Shown: positions 54,368 to 63,208 of the stretch, one piece after another
How positions within the stretch are numbered: position 1 is the stretch's first letter
How the letters are laid out: the number at the start of each line of letters is the position of its first letter
NCBI RefSeq assembly: GCF_021602025.1
Contig: NZ_BQHW01000017.1
Coordinates: 1 to 64,000 of the forward strand
Direction of reading: 5' to 3'
DNA: 64,000 nt
Source: Pseudomonas ceruminis
GTDB lineage: Bacteria; Pseudomonadota; Gammaproteobacteria; Pseudomonadales; Pseudomonadaceae
The notes under the pieces: generated by a model
Told to the model about the DNA's origin: nothing
What the model saw: only the letters and a program-made list of their open reading frames with translations
Database searches by the model: none
Program-made: the position numbers and the translations under genes

Positions 54368-55257
54368 AGGTTCAACAACAGGTAGTGGTCAACGAGCAAC
54401 GCGATGAACAGCGCGAACAGGTAGCCGATAGAGTACTTGAAGGTGCTGATCGCCGCATGCGGCCGGCTGCCACGGTACAACACCCAGGCCCATTGCAGGA
54501 AGCGCAGGCCCAGAGCAAGGGCGCAGGCCAAGTACAGCGGGCCACTCATGTGGATGACATACGGCAGCAGGGACACCGCCAGCACAATCAGGGTGTAGAG
54601 CAGGATGTGCAGCGTGGTGTAGCGCTCGCCGTGGGTCACCGGCAGCATCGGGATATCGGCCTTGGCGTACTCCTCCTTGCGGTGGATGGCCAGGGCCCAG
54701 AAGTGCGGGGGCGTCCAGGCGAAGATGATCAGTACCAGCAGCAGCGGTTCGGCGCTGACGTGTCCGCTCACCGCCACCCAGCCGAGCAGCGGCGGGGCTG
54801 CCCCCGCCAGGCCGCCAATGACAATGTTCTGTGGTGTCGCACGTTTGAGAAAGCCGGTATAGAGCACCGCATAGCCGAGCAGCGATGCCAGCGTCAGCCA
54901 GGCGGTGAGGGCGTTGGTGAACACCAGCAGCAGCACCATGCCCAGTAACGCCAATGCGAGCGCGAACAGCAGCGCCGGCAGCGGCTCGACCCGTCCCTCG
55001 GCCAGCGGCCGCTTGTGCGTGCGCGCCATCAGCGCATCGATACGCCGGTCCAGCACATGGTTGACCACCGCCGCGCCGCCCGCGCACAGGGCGATGCCCA
55101 GGTTGCCGAACAACAGCACGCTCCAGGGCACACCGGCACGGGTAGCCAGGAGCATCCCCACCAGCGAGGTGATCAGCATCAATACCACCACCTTCGGCTT
55201 GGTCAGCTCCAGATAGTCGCGCCAACTGGCACGCCGGGCACTCAGAGGCGTCGCCAC
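54364..55257 (-). CDS. cyoE: heme O synthase (protoheme IX farnesyltransferase)
   Basis: The 297-aa UbiA-family prenyltransferase has about nine helices. The first Asp-rich motif is NHVLDRRIDALMARTHKRPL and the second region is HRKEEYAKADIPMLP. It adds farnesyl to heme B, the first step to heme A. The GTG start has AGGAACGATTC upstream and overlaps ctaA by 16 bases. It could equally be called ctaB. Confidence 0.93.
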   Translation of the reverse strand: MATPLSARRASWRDYLELTKPKVVVLMLITSLVGMLLATRAGVPWSVLLFGNLGIALCAGGAAVVNHVLDRRIDALMARTHKRPLAEGRVEPLPALLFALALALLGMVLLLVFTNALTAWLTLASLLGYAVLYTGFLKRATPQNIVIGGLAGAAPPLLGWVAVSGHVSAEPLLLVLIIFAWTPPHFWALAIHRKEEYAKADIPMLPVTHGERYTTLHILLYTLIVLAVSLLPYVIHMSGPLYLACALALGLRFLQWAWVLYRGSRPHAAISTFKYSIGYLFALFIALLVDHYLLLNL

Positions 55258-56315
55258 GAATCGTTCCTCATGTGATGGGAGATACCGACACCGGTAACCG
55301 GCGTCAGGCGCCAGCCATGGCCGACGCGCACCTTGTCGACCACACGAATGCGGTAGTTCACCAGCACCATGCTCAGCAGCAACAGCGCTCCACCGGCGTT
55401 ATGCGCCACGGCCACGGCAAGCGGCAGGTGGAACACCACGTTGCTGACGCCCAGGCCTACTTGCAGTGCCAAGGCCAGCAGCACCCACCGCGCCAGGCCG
55501 GGCAGGCCACAACGGTGCAGCTTCCAACTGAGCATCAGCAGCACGCAGGTGACCAGCAACGCCCCCAGGCGGTGGCTGATATGGATGGCCGTGCGCGCAT
55601 CGCTGTCCAACTGCCCGCCCAGGTAGTTGGGGCCGACGTGCTGGGTGAGGTGGAAGCCGTTGCTGAAGTCCGCTGCCGGCCACCACTGGCCATGGCAGGT
55701 GGGCAGATCGATGCAGGCGACCGCCGCGTAGTTGGCGCTGACCCACCCACCCAGGGCGACCTGGCCAACCACCACCAACAGCGCCAATGCCGCGAGCCGA
55801 CGCAGGCTCAAGGGCAGCTTCGGCAACGGCGCAAAGGCCCGGGATAGACGCAGGGATAACAGGAACAGCAAGCTCAAGGTCGTGAAACCGCCAAGCAGGT
55901 GCGCCGTGACCACCTGTGGCCACAGCTTGAGGGTCACGGTCCACATGCCGAACGCCGCCTGGGCCAACACCACCCCCAGCAACACCAGCGGCAAGCGGTA
56001 CGGCTGGCCGTCGCGGGTATGGCGGCGTACGGCCTGGAAAGCGAGCAGGGCAATCACCAGGGCAAGGGTGCCGGCAAAGTAGCGGTGGACCATCTCGGCC
56101 CAGCCCTTGGCTTCTTCCACCGGGTGCTCGGGGAAGTGCAACTCGGCATGGGCCAGTTGCGCATCGGTTTTCGGCACGCTGATGAAGCCATAGCAACCCG
56201 GCCAATCGGGGCACCCCAGGCCGGCATGGGTCAGCCGCGTATAGGCCCCCAGCAGCACGACCAGCAGCGCCAGCAAGGTGGCGAACACAGCGAGGCGAAA
56301 TCCGGGTCTGGCCAT
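55242..56315 (-). CDS. ctaA: heme A synthase, COX15/CtaA family
   Basis: The 357-aa membrane protein has eight helices and the conserved LGAYTRLTHAGLGCPDWPGCYG with EMVHRY. Further His-bearing helices are VVTAHLLGGF, HLTQHVGPN, HISHRLGA and AVAHNAGG. It oxidises the heme O methyl group to formyl. AGGAG precedes ATG. Confidence 0.93.
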   Translation of the reverse strand: MARPGFRLAVFATLLALLVVLLGAYTRLTHAGLGCPDWPGCYGFISVPKTDAQLAHAELHFPEHPVEEAKGWAEMVHRYFAGTLALVIALLAFQAVRRHTRDGQPYRLPLVLLGVVLAQAAFGMWTVTLKLWPQVVTAHLLGGFTTLSLLFLLSLRLSRAFAPLPKLPLSLRRLAALALLVVVGQVALGGWVSANYAAVACIDLPTCHGQWWPAADFSNGFHLTQHVGPNYLGGQLDSDARTAIHISHRLGALLVTCVLLMLSWKLHRCGLPGLARWVLLALALQVGLGVSNVVFHLPLAVAVAHNAGGALLLLSMVLVNYRIRVVDKVRVGHGWRLTPVTGVGISHHMRNDSWRRL

Positions 56316-56324
56316 GGCAGGCTC

Positions 56325-56909
56325 CTAGCCGATATTGGACAGCTTGAGCAGGTGGCGCAGGTCGTCCAGCACATGCTTGCCGTTGACCTTGCCGTCGTAG
56401 CGCAGCACCAGGTTGCCGTGTGGGTCGACGATCCACAGGTGCGGGGCCCGCTCGCCCAGCTTCTGGACATAGCGCTGGGCATCCAGTGGGTAGCGTTGCA
56501 GCTGCGGATACTCGCGGCCCAGCAGGGTTTGATAGTCAGCGCTCAACGGCTGGGCGGCGGCCAGGGCATGACTGGCGCGACTGGCGTCTCGCCCAAGGCC
56601 CACCTGGATTTGCCGCGCCAGGTACACCAGGCGCTGGCACTCTTCGGCACAGCCCTCGGGCGCGCTGACCAGCAGCTGCCAGCGCGCATCCTCGCCGGTG
56701 ACGCCAATGTCGCTGCGGCTCTGGCCGTTGCCGATCATCGCGCCATGGTAGCTGCGGCCTTCCGGCACCCAGAACTTGAGCTTGTACATGCTGGTGGCCA
56801 GGATCATCGGGCCGAGCACCACCAGCAGAATCAGAATCAACTGCAAACGCCCGCGGGCTCTGGGTTTGCGACGGTCAGGCGGGTCCAGTGGAGTGGTGGC
56901 GGCGGCCAT
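56325..56909 (-). CDS. membrane-anchored SCO-like/thioredoxin-fold protein in the cox cluster
   Basis: The 194-aa protein has a basic N-terminus, one membrane helix (about residues 21-42) and a soluble domain that looks like a degenerate thioredoxin/SCO fold. A CxxxC pair (Cys87-AEE-Cys91) follows the WQLLVSAPEG strand, and LWIVDPHGNLVLRYDG lies near 158-173. The CxxxC spacing equals that of SCO, but a separate copper-ligand His is not evident. It may help copper delivery or thiol reduction. It is encoded between SURF1 and ctaA. Confidence 0.7.
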   Translation of the reverse strand: MAAATTPLDPPDRRKPRARGRLQLILILLVVLGPMILATSMYKLKFWVPEGRSYHGAMIGNGQSRSDIGVTGEDARWQLLVSAPEGCAEECQRLVYLARQIQVGLGRDASRASHALAAAQPLSADYQTLLGREYPQLQRYPLDAQRYVQKLGERAPHLWIVDPHGNLVLRYDGKVNGKHVLDDLRHLLKLSNIG

Positions 56910-57615
56910 GGTTGTTCTCCTTTTTGTGGTGCCAGCCAAAGTAGAGGTAAAGCAGCACCAGGGCAGTGGCCAGGGCGAACCATTGCACGGCATAGCCCAG
57001 GTGTTTTTCCGGGCCCATGGCGACCACCGGCCAGTCCAGGCGGTAGGTGGCCGGGCCGGGCTGCAGGCGCAGCTCATGGGCGAAGCCTTCGCGCGCGAGC
57101 TGTTGCCACAGTTGCGTGGGGTTCACGGCGGTCAGCAAATGCGGCCATTGGCCGCCGACGGGGTCGGGGTGCAGCTGGAAGGTGCTGCCCGGCGCCACAT
57201 ATACCGAGGCATCCAGCGCCAGCGCCTGCGTCGGAGTGTCGAACGCGACGGGGCTGCGGCGGTCCGGCCAAGGCAGCCAACCACGATTGACCAGCAGCCA
57301 CAGGCCACTGGGCTGGTCGTGGAACGGTTGCAGCAGCTCCACGCCGGCTTGGCCATCGCGCATGCGGTTGTCCAGCAGCAGGCTGTGCTCAGCATCGAAA
57401 CGGCCGTAAAGGTGGACACGGCGCATCGCGGTATCGTCGCTTTGCTGCAACTGGGCAGTGGAGAGCGGCGCTTCGATGCTGCGCTCGGCATACGCCGCCA
57501 GCAACGCACGTTTTTCATCGGCACGGCCCAGCTGCCAGCAGCCAAGCGCAATCAAACCTGGCAGTAGCGCAAGCACCACCAGGGTGGGTACCCAGCCCGG
57601 ACGAAACGGCCTCAC
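56875..57615 (-). CDS. SURF1 family oxidase assembly protein
   Basis: The 246-aa protein has N- and C-terminal membrane helices (about 7-25 and 213-233) around a periplasmic domain. It shows the SURF1 pattern LGCWQLGRADEKR, RRVHLYGRFD, LLVNRGWLPW and the C-terminal YAVQWFALA. It supports heme A insertion into subunit I. The GTG at 57615 with GAGG five bases upstream is preferred; a GTG at 57639 is possible. It overlaps the next gene by 35 bases. Confidence 0.9.
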   Translation of the reverse strand: MRPFRPGWVPTLVVLALLPGLIALGCWQLGRADEKRALLAAYAERSIEAPLSTAQLQQSDDTAMRRVHLYGRFDAEHSLLLDNRMRDGQAGVELLQPFHDQPSGLWLLVNRGWLPWPDRRSPVAFDTPTQALALDASVYVAPGSTFQLHPDPVGGQWPHLLTAVNPTQLWQQLAREGFAHELRLQPGPATYRLDWPVVAMGPEKHLGYAVQWFALATALVLLYLYFGWHHKKENNHGRRHHSTGPA

Positions 57616-57666
57616 GGGCGCCTCGCTATACTTATCCACATCACCGCATCCCTCTGGAGAAGCGCC

Positions 57667-57870
57667 ATGCTCAAGGCCGCGATTGTCCTGATGCTGTTGG
57701 CCACGGTTGCCAGCCTGTTCAGTGGCCTGGTGTTTCTGGTCAAGGACGACGAGAACTCGACCCGCTTGCTGAAGGCGTTGACCGTGCGGGTCACCCTGGC
57801 GGCCCTGACCATAGGCCTGGTGGCCTGGGGCTTCATCAGTGGCCAGCTTGTATCCCACGCACCCTTCTGA
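57667..57870 (+). CDS. twin transmembrane protein (DUF2909)
   Basis: The 67-aa protein has two membrane helices (about 5-25 and 43-60) joined by KDDENSTRLLKALTVRV, matching DUF2909. It is read against the surrounding cox genes, diverging from SURF1 and converging on coxC. GGAG lies before ATG. The function is unknown. Confidence 0.87.
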   Translation: MLKAAIVLMLLATVASLFSGLVFLVKDDENSTRLLKALTVRVTLAALTIGLVAWGFISGQLVSHAPF

Positions 57871-57898
57871 CTGTTCCCACAGCGTTCTTCATCAGCGT

Positions 57899-58786
57899 TC
57901 AAAGCACATACACAAAGATGAACAGCCCCACCCACACCACGTCGACGAAGTGCCAGTACCAGCTGGCCGCCTCGAAGCCGAAGTGTTTTTCGGGGCTGAA
58001 ATGCCCACGTAGCACCCGTATGAACATGACGATCAGGATGATCGTGCCCAAGATCACGTGGGCACCGTGAAAGCCCGTGAGCATGAAGAAGGTCGCGCCA
58101 TAGATCCCCGACCCCAGCGTCAGCCCCAGCTTGGTGTAAGCCTCGTGGTACTCATAGGCCTGCAGTGAAATGAAGCTGAGGCCCAGAAGGATGGTCAGCC
58201 CTAGCCACAGCTTCAGCGCACCTCGGTTTTCGCGGCGCAGGGCGTGGTGGGCGATGGTGATGGTCACGCTCGAGCTGACCAGCAGAATGGTGTTGATCAA
58301 GGGCAGGTGCCAAGGGTCGATGACTTCCTTCGGTGGCGGGAACAGTTTAGGGTCGGGTGTGTGCAACAGCGGCCAGGCGAACTCGAAACTCGGCCACAAC
58401 ATGTGGGCCACGCCCTTGTGCCCCTCACCCCCCAGCCATGGGCCGGCCAGCACACGCACGTAGAACAGCGCGCCGAAGAAGGCCATGAAGAACATCACTT
58501 CGGAGAAGATGAACCAGCTCATGCCCCAGCGGAAGGAGCGGTCCAGCTGCGGGCTGTAGAGCCCGGCGCGGCTTTCCCTGACAACCGAGCCAAACCAGCC
58601 GAACAACATGTAGGCCAGGAACAACGCCCCGATGAAGAAAATCAGCGGCCCATGAGAGCCAGGGTGGCCGGCCTTGAGATCGTTGAACCAGGTGCCCAGG
58701 CCGAACACCGTGATGAACATCCCAAGGGTGGCGATGATCGGCCATTTGCTCTGCGCCGGGACGTAGTAGTGCTCATGACTTGCCAT
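57899..58786 (-). CDS. coxC: cytochrome c oxidase subunit III
   Basis: The 295-aa protein beginning MASHEHYYVPAQSKWP has seven helices with WGMSWFIFSEVMFFMAFFGA, LQAYEYHEAY, GFHGAHVILGT and a C-terminal WYWHFVDVVWVGLFIFVYV. GAAGGAGAACAGCA precedes ATG, which supports this start over upstream codons. It is part of the aa3-type oxidase operon. Confidence 0.95.
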   Translation of the reverse strand: MASHEHYYVPAQSKWPIIATLGMFITVFGLGTWFNDLKAGHPGSHGPLIFFIGALFLAYMLFGWFGSVVRESRAGLYSPQLDRSFRWGMSWFIFSEVMFFMAFFGALFYVRVLAGPWLGGEGHKGVAHMLWPSFEFAWPLLHTPDPKLFPPPKEVIDPWHLPLINTILLVSSSVTITIAHHALRRENRGALKLWLGLTILLGLSFISLQAYEYHEAYTKLGLTLGSGIYGATFFMLTGFHGAHVILGTIILIVMFIRVLRGHFSPEKHFGFEAASWYWHFVDVVWVGLFIFVYVL

Positions 58787-58802
58787 TGCTGTTCTCCTTC
58801 CC

Positions 58803-59369
58803 TTAACGGGCGCCCTGAACGTCCGGGGCAGCGGCATGCGCAACCGGCGGATGGCGAGCGGTGATGTCGAACAAGGTGTAGGCCAGTGTCAGGTGCTTCA
58901 CGCTCGCCGGCAGGTCGCGGTCGACGATGAAACGCACTGGCATCTCGATGCGTTCGCCGGGCTGCAGCACCTGCTGGGTAAAGCAGAAGCACTCGGTCTT
59001 GTGGAAATACGCCGCGGCTTCGGCCGGGGTGATGCTGGGTATGGCCTGGGCACTCATTGCTCGGTTGGTCGGGTTATGGGCGATGAAGATCATCTGGTTG
59101 ACCGCCCCCGGGTTGACCTCGAGCTGATCGGCGGTGGAATAGAAGTCCCAGACCATGTCGCTGGCATTGGTTGACATGAACTGCACTCGCACCGAGCGCG
59201 TCAGGTCGCTGACCTGGCTGCCTTCATACTGCCCGCCAGTCTTGCCGTTGATGCCGAAGGCCTTGCACATCACGTCGTAGATCGGCACGAGGGCAAAGCC
59301 GAAGGCAAACATCACCACCGTCAGCATCAGCAGGCGCAATACCAGGCGCTTGAGCGGTTGGCCGTTCAT
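58803..59369 (-). CDS. cytochrome c oxidase assembly protein Cox11/CtaG
   Basis: The 188-aa protein has one N-terminal helix (about 9-28) and a periplasmic domain with the copper motif CFCFTQQ (around residue 118) and EMPVRFIVDRDLP. It inserts copper into the CuB site of subunit I. It sits between coxA and coxC, as usual. Confidence 0.93.
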   Translation of the reverse strand: MNGQPLKRLVLRLLMLTVVMFAFGFALVPIYDVMCKAFGINGKTGGQYEGSQVSDLTRSVRVQFMSTNASDMVWDFYSTADQLEVNPGAVNQMIFIAHNPTNRAMSAQAIPSITPAEAAAYFHKTECFCFTQQVLQPGERIEMPVRFIVDRDLPASVKHLTLAYTLFDITARHPPVAHAAAPDVQGAR

Positions 59370-59379
59370 GGGCAGTTAC

Positions 59380-60969
59380 CTATTTCACGTCCGGTGGTGT
59401 CTGGAAGGTGTGATAGGGCGCGGGTGAGGGGATCGACCACTCAAGGCCCTCGGCGCCATCCCAGGGCTTGGCCGGTGCCGGCGCGCCACCGCGAATGCAC
59501 TTGATGACGATGAACAAGAAGAAGATCTGTGTGGCACCGAACAGGAATGCACCGATCGATGACACCATGTTGAAGTCGGCGAACTGCAGGTTGTAGTCGG
59601 GGATGCGCCGCGGCATGCCGGCCAGGCCTACGAAATGCATGGGGAAGAAGGCCATGTTCATACCGATGAATGACAGCCAGAAGTGCAGCTTGCCGAGGGT
59701 TTCGTCGTACATGTGCCCCGTCCATTTCGGCAGCCAGTAGTAGGCCGAGGCGAAAATGCCGAAGATCGCCCCGGGCACCAGCACGTAGTGGAAGTGCGCC
59801 ACCACGAAGTAGGTGTCGTGGTACTGGAAGTCTGCCGGGGCGATGGCCAGCATCAGGCCGGAGAAACCGCCGATGGTGAACAGGATGACGAAGGCAATGG
59901 CGAACAGCATCGGTGTCTCGAATGTCAGCGAGCCTTCCCACATGGTGCTCACCCAGTTGAACACCTTCACCCCGGTGGGCACGGCGATCAGCATGGTGGC
60001 GTACATGAAGAACAGCTCACCCACCACCGGGATGCCGACCACGAACATGTGGTGTGCCCACACGATGAACGACAGGAAGGCGATCGCCCCAGTGGCATAG
60101 ACCATCGAGGTGTAACCGAACAGCGGCTTGCGGGAAAACGCCGGGATGATCGAGCTGACCGCGCCAAAGGCGGGCAGGATCATGATGTACACCTCGGGGT
60201 GGCCAAAGAACCAGAACACATGCTGGAACAGCACCGGGTCGCCACCGCCGGCAGCACTGAAGAAGCTGGTACCGAAGTGGATATCCATCAACATCATGGT
60301 CACCACACCCGCCAGCACCGGCATAACCGCGATCAGCAGGAAGGCGGTGATCAGCCAGGTCCAGACGAACAGCGGCATCTTCATCAGGGTCATGCCGGGC
60401 GCACGCAGATTGAGGATGGTCGCGATCACGTTGATCGCGCCCATGATCGAGCTGATACCCATCAGGTGAATGGCGAAAATGAAGAAGGTCACGCTGGCTG
60501 GGGCATAGGTGGTAGACAGCGGGGCGTAGAAGGTCCAGCCGAAGTTCGGCCCGCCGCCTGGGCTGAACAGCGTCGAAACCAGCAGCAGGAATGCCGCCGG
60601 CAGCAGCCAGAAGCTGAAGTTGTTCATCCGTGGCAGGGCCATGTCGGGCGCCCCGATCATCAGCGGGATCATCCAGTTGGCCAGGCCGACGAAGGCCGGC
60701 ATCACCGCACCGAACACCATGATCAAGCCATGCATGGTGGTCATCTGATTGAAGAACGCCGGCTCCACGATCTGCAGCCCGGGCTGGAACAGCTCGGCGC
60801 GGATAACCATGGCAAACGAGCCGCCGAGCAGGAACATCATGAAACTGAACCACAGGTACATCGTGCCGATGTCCTTGTGGTTGGTGGTCAGCACCCAGCG
60901 CATCAGGCCCTTCGCGGGGCCATGCGCATGCTCATGGCCGTTGGCGTGGTCGTCGATCACTGCACTCAT
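59380..60969 (-). CDS. coxA: cytochrome c oxidase subunit I
   Basis: The 529-aa heme-copper oxidase has a His-rich N-terminus, twelve helices and all core ligands. His80 (TTMHGLIM) binds low-spin heme a, and HPEVY (257-261) supplies a CuB His and the cross-linked Tyr. His306/His307 (WAHHMF) bind CuB, and the heme ligands lie in VVAHFHYVLV. It is of the A-type, with GGAGACAGGAC before ATG. It reduces O2 and pumps protons with CoxB and CoxC. Confidence 0.96.
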   Translation of the reverse strand: MSAVIDDHANGHEHAHGPAKGLMRWVLTTNHKDIGTMYLWFSFMMFLLGGSFAMVIRAELFQPGLQIVEPAFFNQMTTMHGLIMVFGAVMPAFVGLANWMIPLMIGAPDMALPRMNNFSFWLLPAAFLLLVSTLFSPGGGPNFGWTFYAPLSTTYAPASVTFFIFAIHLMGISSIMGAINVIATILNLRAPGMTLMKMPLFVWTWLITAFLLIAVMPVLAGVVTMMLMDIHFGTSFFSAAGGGDPVLFQHVFWFFGHPEVYIMILPAFGAVSSIIPAFSRKPLFGYTSMVYATGAIAFLSFIVWAHHMFVVGIPVVGELFFMYATMLIAVPTGVKVFNWVSTMWEGSLTFETPMLFAIAFVILFTIGGFSGLMLAIAPADFQYHDTYFVVAHFHYVLVPGAIFGIFASAYYWLPKWTGHMYDETLGKLHFWLSFIGMNMAFFPMHFVGLAGMPRRIPDYNLQFADFNMVSSIGAFLFGATQIFFLFIVIKCIRGGAPAPAKPWDGAEGLEWSIPSPAPYHTFQTPPDVK

Positions 60970-61012
60970 GTCCTGTCTCCTGCAATCCACTGACTGCCGC
61001 GAGTAACCCGGT

Positions 61013-62140
61013 TCATTGCGCGTCTGCCTGCTTGAGCGCCAGCACATCCTTCGGCGTGACCATGTCGCCCTTGTTGTTGCCCCAGGCGTTACGCTCGTAG
61101 GTAACCACAGCAGCGATATCGACTTCCGAGAGCTGTTTGCCGAACGCGGCCATGGCCGTGCCTGGCCGCCCATGGAAGACCACGCTCAAGTGTTCTTCCT
61201 TGGGCCCGGTGGCCACTTTCGAGCCCTTGAGCGCCGGGAACATCGGCGGCAGGCCCTGGCCCTGGGCCTGGTGACAGGCCACGCAGGTGGTGTGGTAGAC
61301 CTTGTCGCCGCGCTCGACCAGCTCTTCCAGGGTCCATTCCTTGCTGGTCAGCTCCTTGAGCTTGGCCGCATCGGCCTTGCGCTCGCCAAGCCAGGTGTCG
61401 TAGTCGGCCTGGGTTTTGACCTCGACCACCACTGGCATGAAGCCGTGGTCTTTGCCGCACAGCTCGGTGCACTGACCACGGTAGATGCCGGGCTTCTCGA
61501 TGCGGGTCCAGGCTTCGTTGACGAAGCCGGGAATGGCATCGCGCTTGACCGCAAAGGCCGGTACCCACCAGGAGTGGATCACGTCGGCGGCCGTTACCAG
61601 AAAGCGCACTTTTGCGCCCACCGGCAGCACCAGCGGCTGGTCTACCTCGAGCAGGTAGTGCTCATCCTTGGGTGCCTTGTTCTGGATCTGGTCGGCCGGC
61701 GTGGCCAGGTTGCTGAAGAACTCCACGTCCTGGCCCAGGTACTTGTAATGCCACTTCCACTGGTAGCCGGTGACCTGGATGTCGATGTCCGATTCGCTGG
61801 CATCGTAGATATCGATCAGCGTCTTGGTCGCCGGAATGGCCATGGCCACGAGGATCAGGAAGGGGATCACCGTCCAGAGGATTTCCACCCAGGTATGTTC
61901 GTGGAAATGCGCAGCCTGCTGGCCGATGGAACGACGATGGATGACCATGGACCAGAACATCGCGCCGAACACCACGATGCCGATGATCACGCAGATCCAG
62001 AAGATGGTCATGTGCAGGTCGAACACGGCGTTGGAGACTTCAGTCGCGCCGGGCGCCATGTTCACAGTCCAGGCGGCGTTGGCCTGACCGAAAACCGTCC
62101 ACAACAGGAGGCCCATCCAGACAGGTGGATGTCGCATCAT
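61013..62140 (-). CDS. coxB: cytochrome c oxidase subunit II with fused cytochrome c (caa3 type)
   Basis: The 375-aa protein has a signal peptide (ending NAAW), two helices (about 40-65 and 85-105) and a CuA domain. CuA ligands are His189, Cys224, Cys228, His232 and Met235 (CTELCGKDHGFM). An added C-terminal heme c domain carries CVACH (286-290), so the oxidase is caa3-like and may accept electrons directly from cytochrome c4. AAGGGGAA precedes the tandem ATG codons at 62140 and 62137. Confidence 0.95.
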   Translation of the reverse strand: MMRHPPVWMGLLLWTVFGQANAAWTVNMAPGATEVSNAVFDLHMTIFWICVIIGIVVFGAMFWSMVIHRRSIGQQAAHFHEHTWVEILWTVIPFLILVAMAIPATKTLIDIYDASESDIDIQVTGYQWKWHYKYLGQDVEFFSNLATPADQIQNKAPKDEHYLLEVDQPLVLPVGAKVRFLVTAADVIHSWWVPAFAVKRDAIPGFVNEAWTRIEKPGIYRGQCTELCGKDHGFMPVVVEVKTQADYDTWLGERKADAAKLKELTSKEWTLEELVERGDKVYHTTCVACHQAQGQGLPPMFPALKGSKVATGPKEEHLSVVFHGRPGTAMAAFGKQLSEVDIAAVVTYERNAWGNNKGDMVTPKDVLALKQADAQ

Positions 62141-62280
62141 TGCGGGTTCCCCTTCTAATTCTTGTTGTCCCGGAGGCATGGCCTGCGGCAAGAGGGAACG
62201 GCGGTCAAGACTGCCTGGCTTCGACGACCGAGCCCCTGCTAAAAGCAGTCGGGCCTCATCAACGAATCACGTTCAAGCGG

Positions 62281-62287
62281 AGTATAG
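62281..62287 (-). promoter_or_regulatory. RpoS-type extended -10 CTATACT for the cox operon
   Basis: The minus strand reads GTCTATACTCC, an exact CTATACT core with the C at -13 preferred by sigma-S. The leader to coxB would be about 135 bases. In P. aeruginosa the aa3 oxidase is induced by starvation through RpoS, which agrees. Confidence 0.5.
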
Positions 62288-62373
62288 ACAGCGACCAATG
62301 GCCCGCAACGGCGGGGGTGAAATGAACTTCATGAATTCAGGAAATATCCTGCAGGGCCCGTGCTAGATAGGGT

Positions 62374-62390
62374 CTGGCACAATAATGGCA
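62374..62390 (+). promoter_or_regulatory. candidate sigma-54 promoter of the 213-aa gene
   Basis: CTGGCACAATAATGGCA has a perfect -24 element and GGC at -12 with exact spacing; one -12 base differs from TTGC. It lies about 110 bases before the predicted ATG. Confidence 0.5.
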
Positions 62391-62509
62391 TTTAGATATA
62401 GCCAAGGGCGCACACGTTTGCGGCGCTTATAACAAATACGTCTTAAGTATCCTGCATATCGAGCTAATTTAGTGTCTTCCGTTTGAAACGTCTTGTCCCT
62501 GGAGTTGTC

Positions 62510-63151
62510 ATGAACATCGCTGCTGTACGCGAGCAGATTAGCCAAGCCCACCAACACGAAGGCCGTACCGGCCAACTGAAAGCGCGTCTCGAGGCCCAAC
62601 TACCGCACCTGCACCCCTCGATCCAACTGCCTGAGCAGGACGCCCAGGGTACCTTGGCGCGCTTCGTCAGCGCCTACATCGACCAGGTTCCAGAATTGCT
62701 GGAGGCCGCCCATGCGGTCGCCCGCGAAGCCGGTATCGAATCGCAGATCAAACCCGTGCTTAAAATCGCCGAAGCCTATTTCCTGCAGCCGCCCAGCGTG
62801 ATGCACGGGCATGCGGGGCTGGACTGCCTGCTGGACGAGGCCTACCTGGCCCATCGCCTGGTAGAGGAAGTGAACGACCTGTACATCCGTCACTTCCAGC
62901 AACCGTTGATTCCGTTCGATACCACCATGGCCAACCTGATTGCCCATCAACTGATTGGCGAGACGTTCGCCAACCAACTGGATGAGGTGGTGCACCACTC
63001 GGTCGAAGAAATGCTCAATGACGAGAGTTTCGCCGTGGAATCGGTAGAGGCCTACCGCGAAACCCTGAGTAGCCCGGCGACGGGTGCTGCCTGGAAACGC
63101 TGGCCTTGCCTGTCGCGCCAACTGGGCGTGGAACTGAGCCAACCCGCCTGA
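62510..63151 (+). CDS. conserved protein of unknown function, helical
   Basis: The 213-aa protein beginning MNIAAVREQISQAHQHEG appears soluble and mainly helical, without signal peptide or membrane segment. Notable stretches are IKPVLKIAEAYFLQPPSVM, LDCLLDEAYLAHRLVEEVND and a C-terminal WKRWPCLSRQLGVEL. I do not recognise a characterised family. GGAG lies five bases before ATG. It is divergent from the cox operon and may have a sigma-54 promoter. Confidence 0.75.
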   Translation: MNIAAVREQISQAHQHEGRTGQLKARLEAQLPHLHPSIQLPEQDAQGTLARFVSAYIDQVPELLEAAHAVAREAGIESQIKPVLKIAEAYFLQPPSVMHGHAGLDCLLDEAYLAHRLVEEVNDLYIRHFQQPLIPFDTTMANLIAHQLIGETFANQLDEVVHHSVEEMLNDESFAVESVEAYRETLSSPATGAAWKRWPCLSRQLGVELSQPA

Positions 63152-63208
63152 CCTTTCGTCCCGGATGCTGGCAGGCTGTCGGCACGGCAGAGCCGACAGC
63201 CCCAGGTA

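Larger units (their letters stand above)
62141..62509. other. 369-bp divergent spacer between coxB and the 213-aa gene
   Basis: No gene seen. It holds an RpoS-like -10 for coxB (62281-62287, minus), a dyad TGAACTTCATGAATTCA (62323-62339), and a sigma-54-like promoter for the rightward gene (62374-62390). A TATAAC at 62428-62433 is an alternative rightward sigma-70 -10. Confidence 0.5.
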
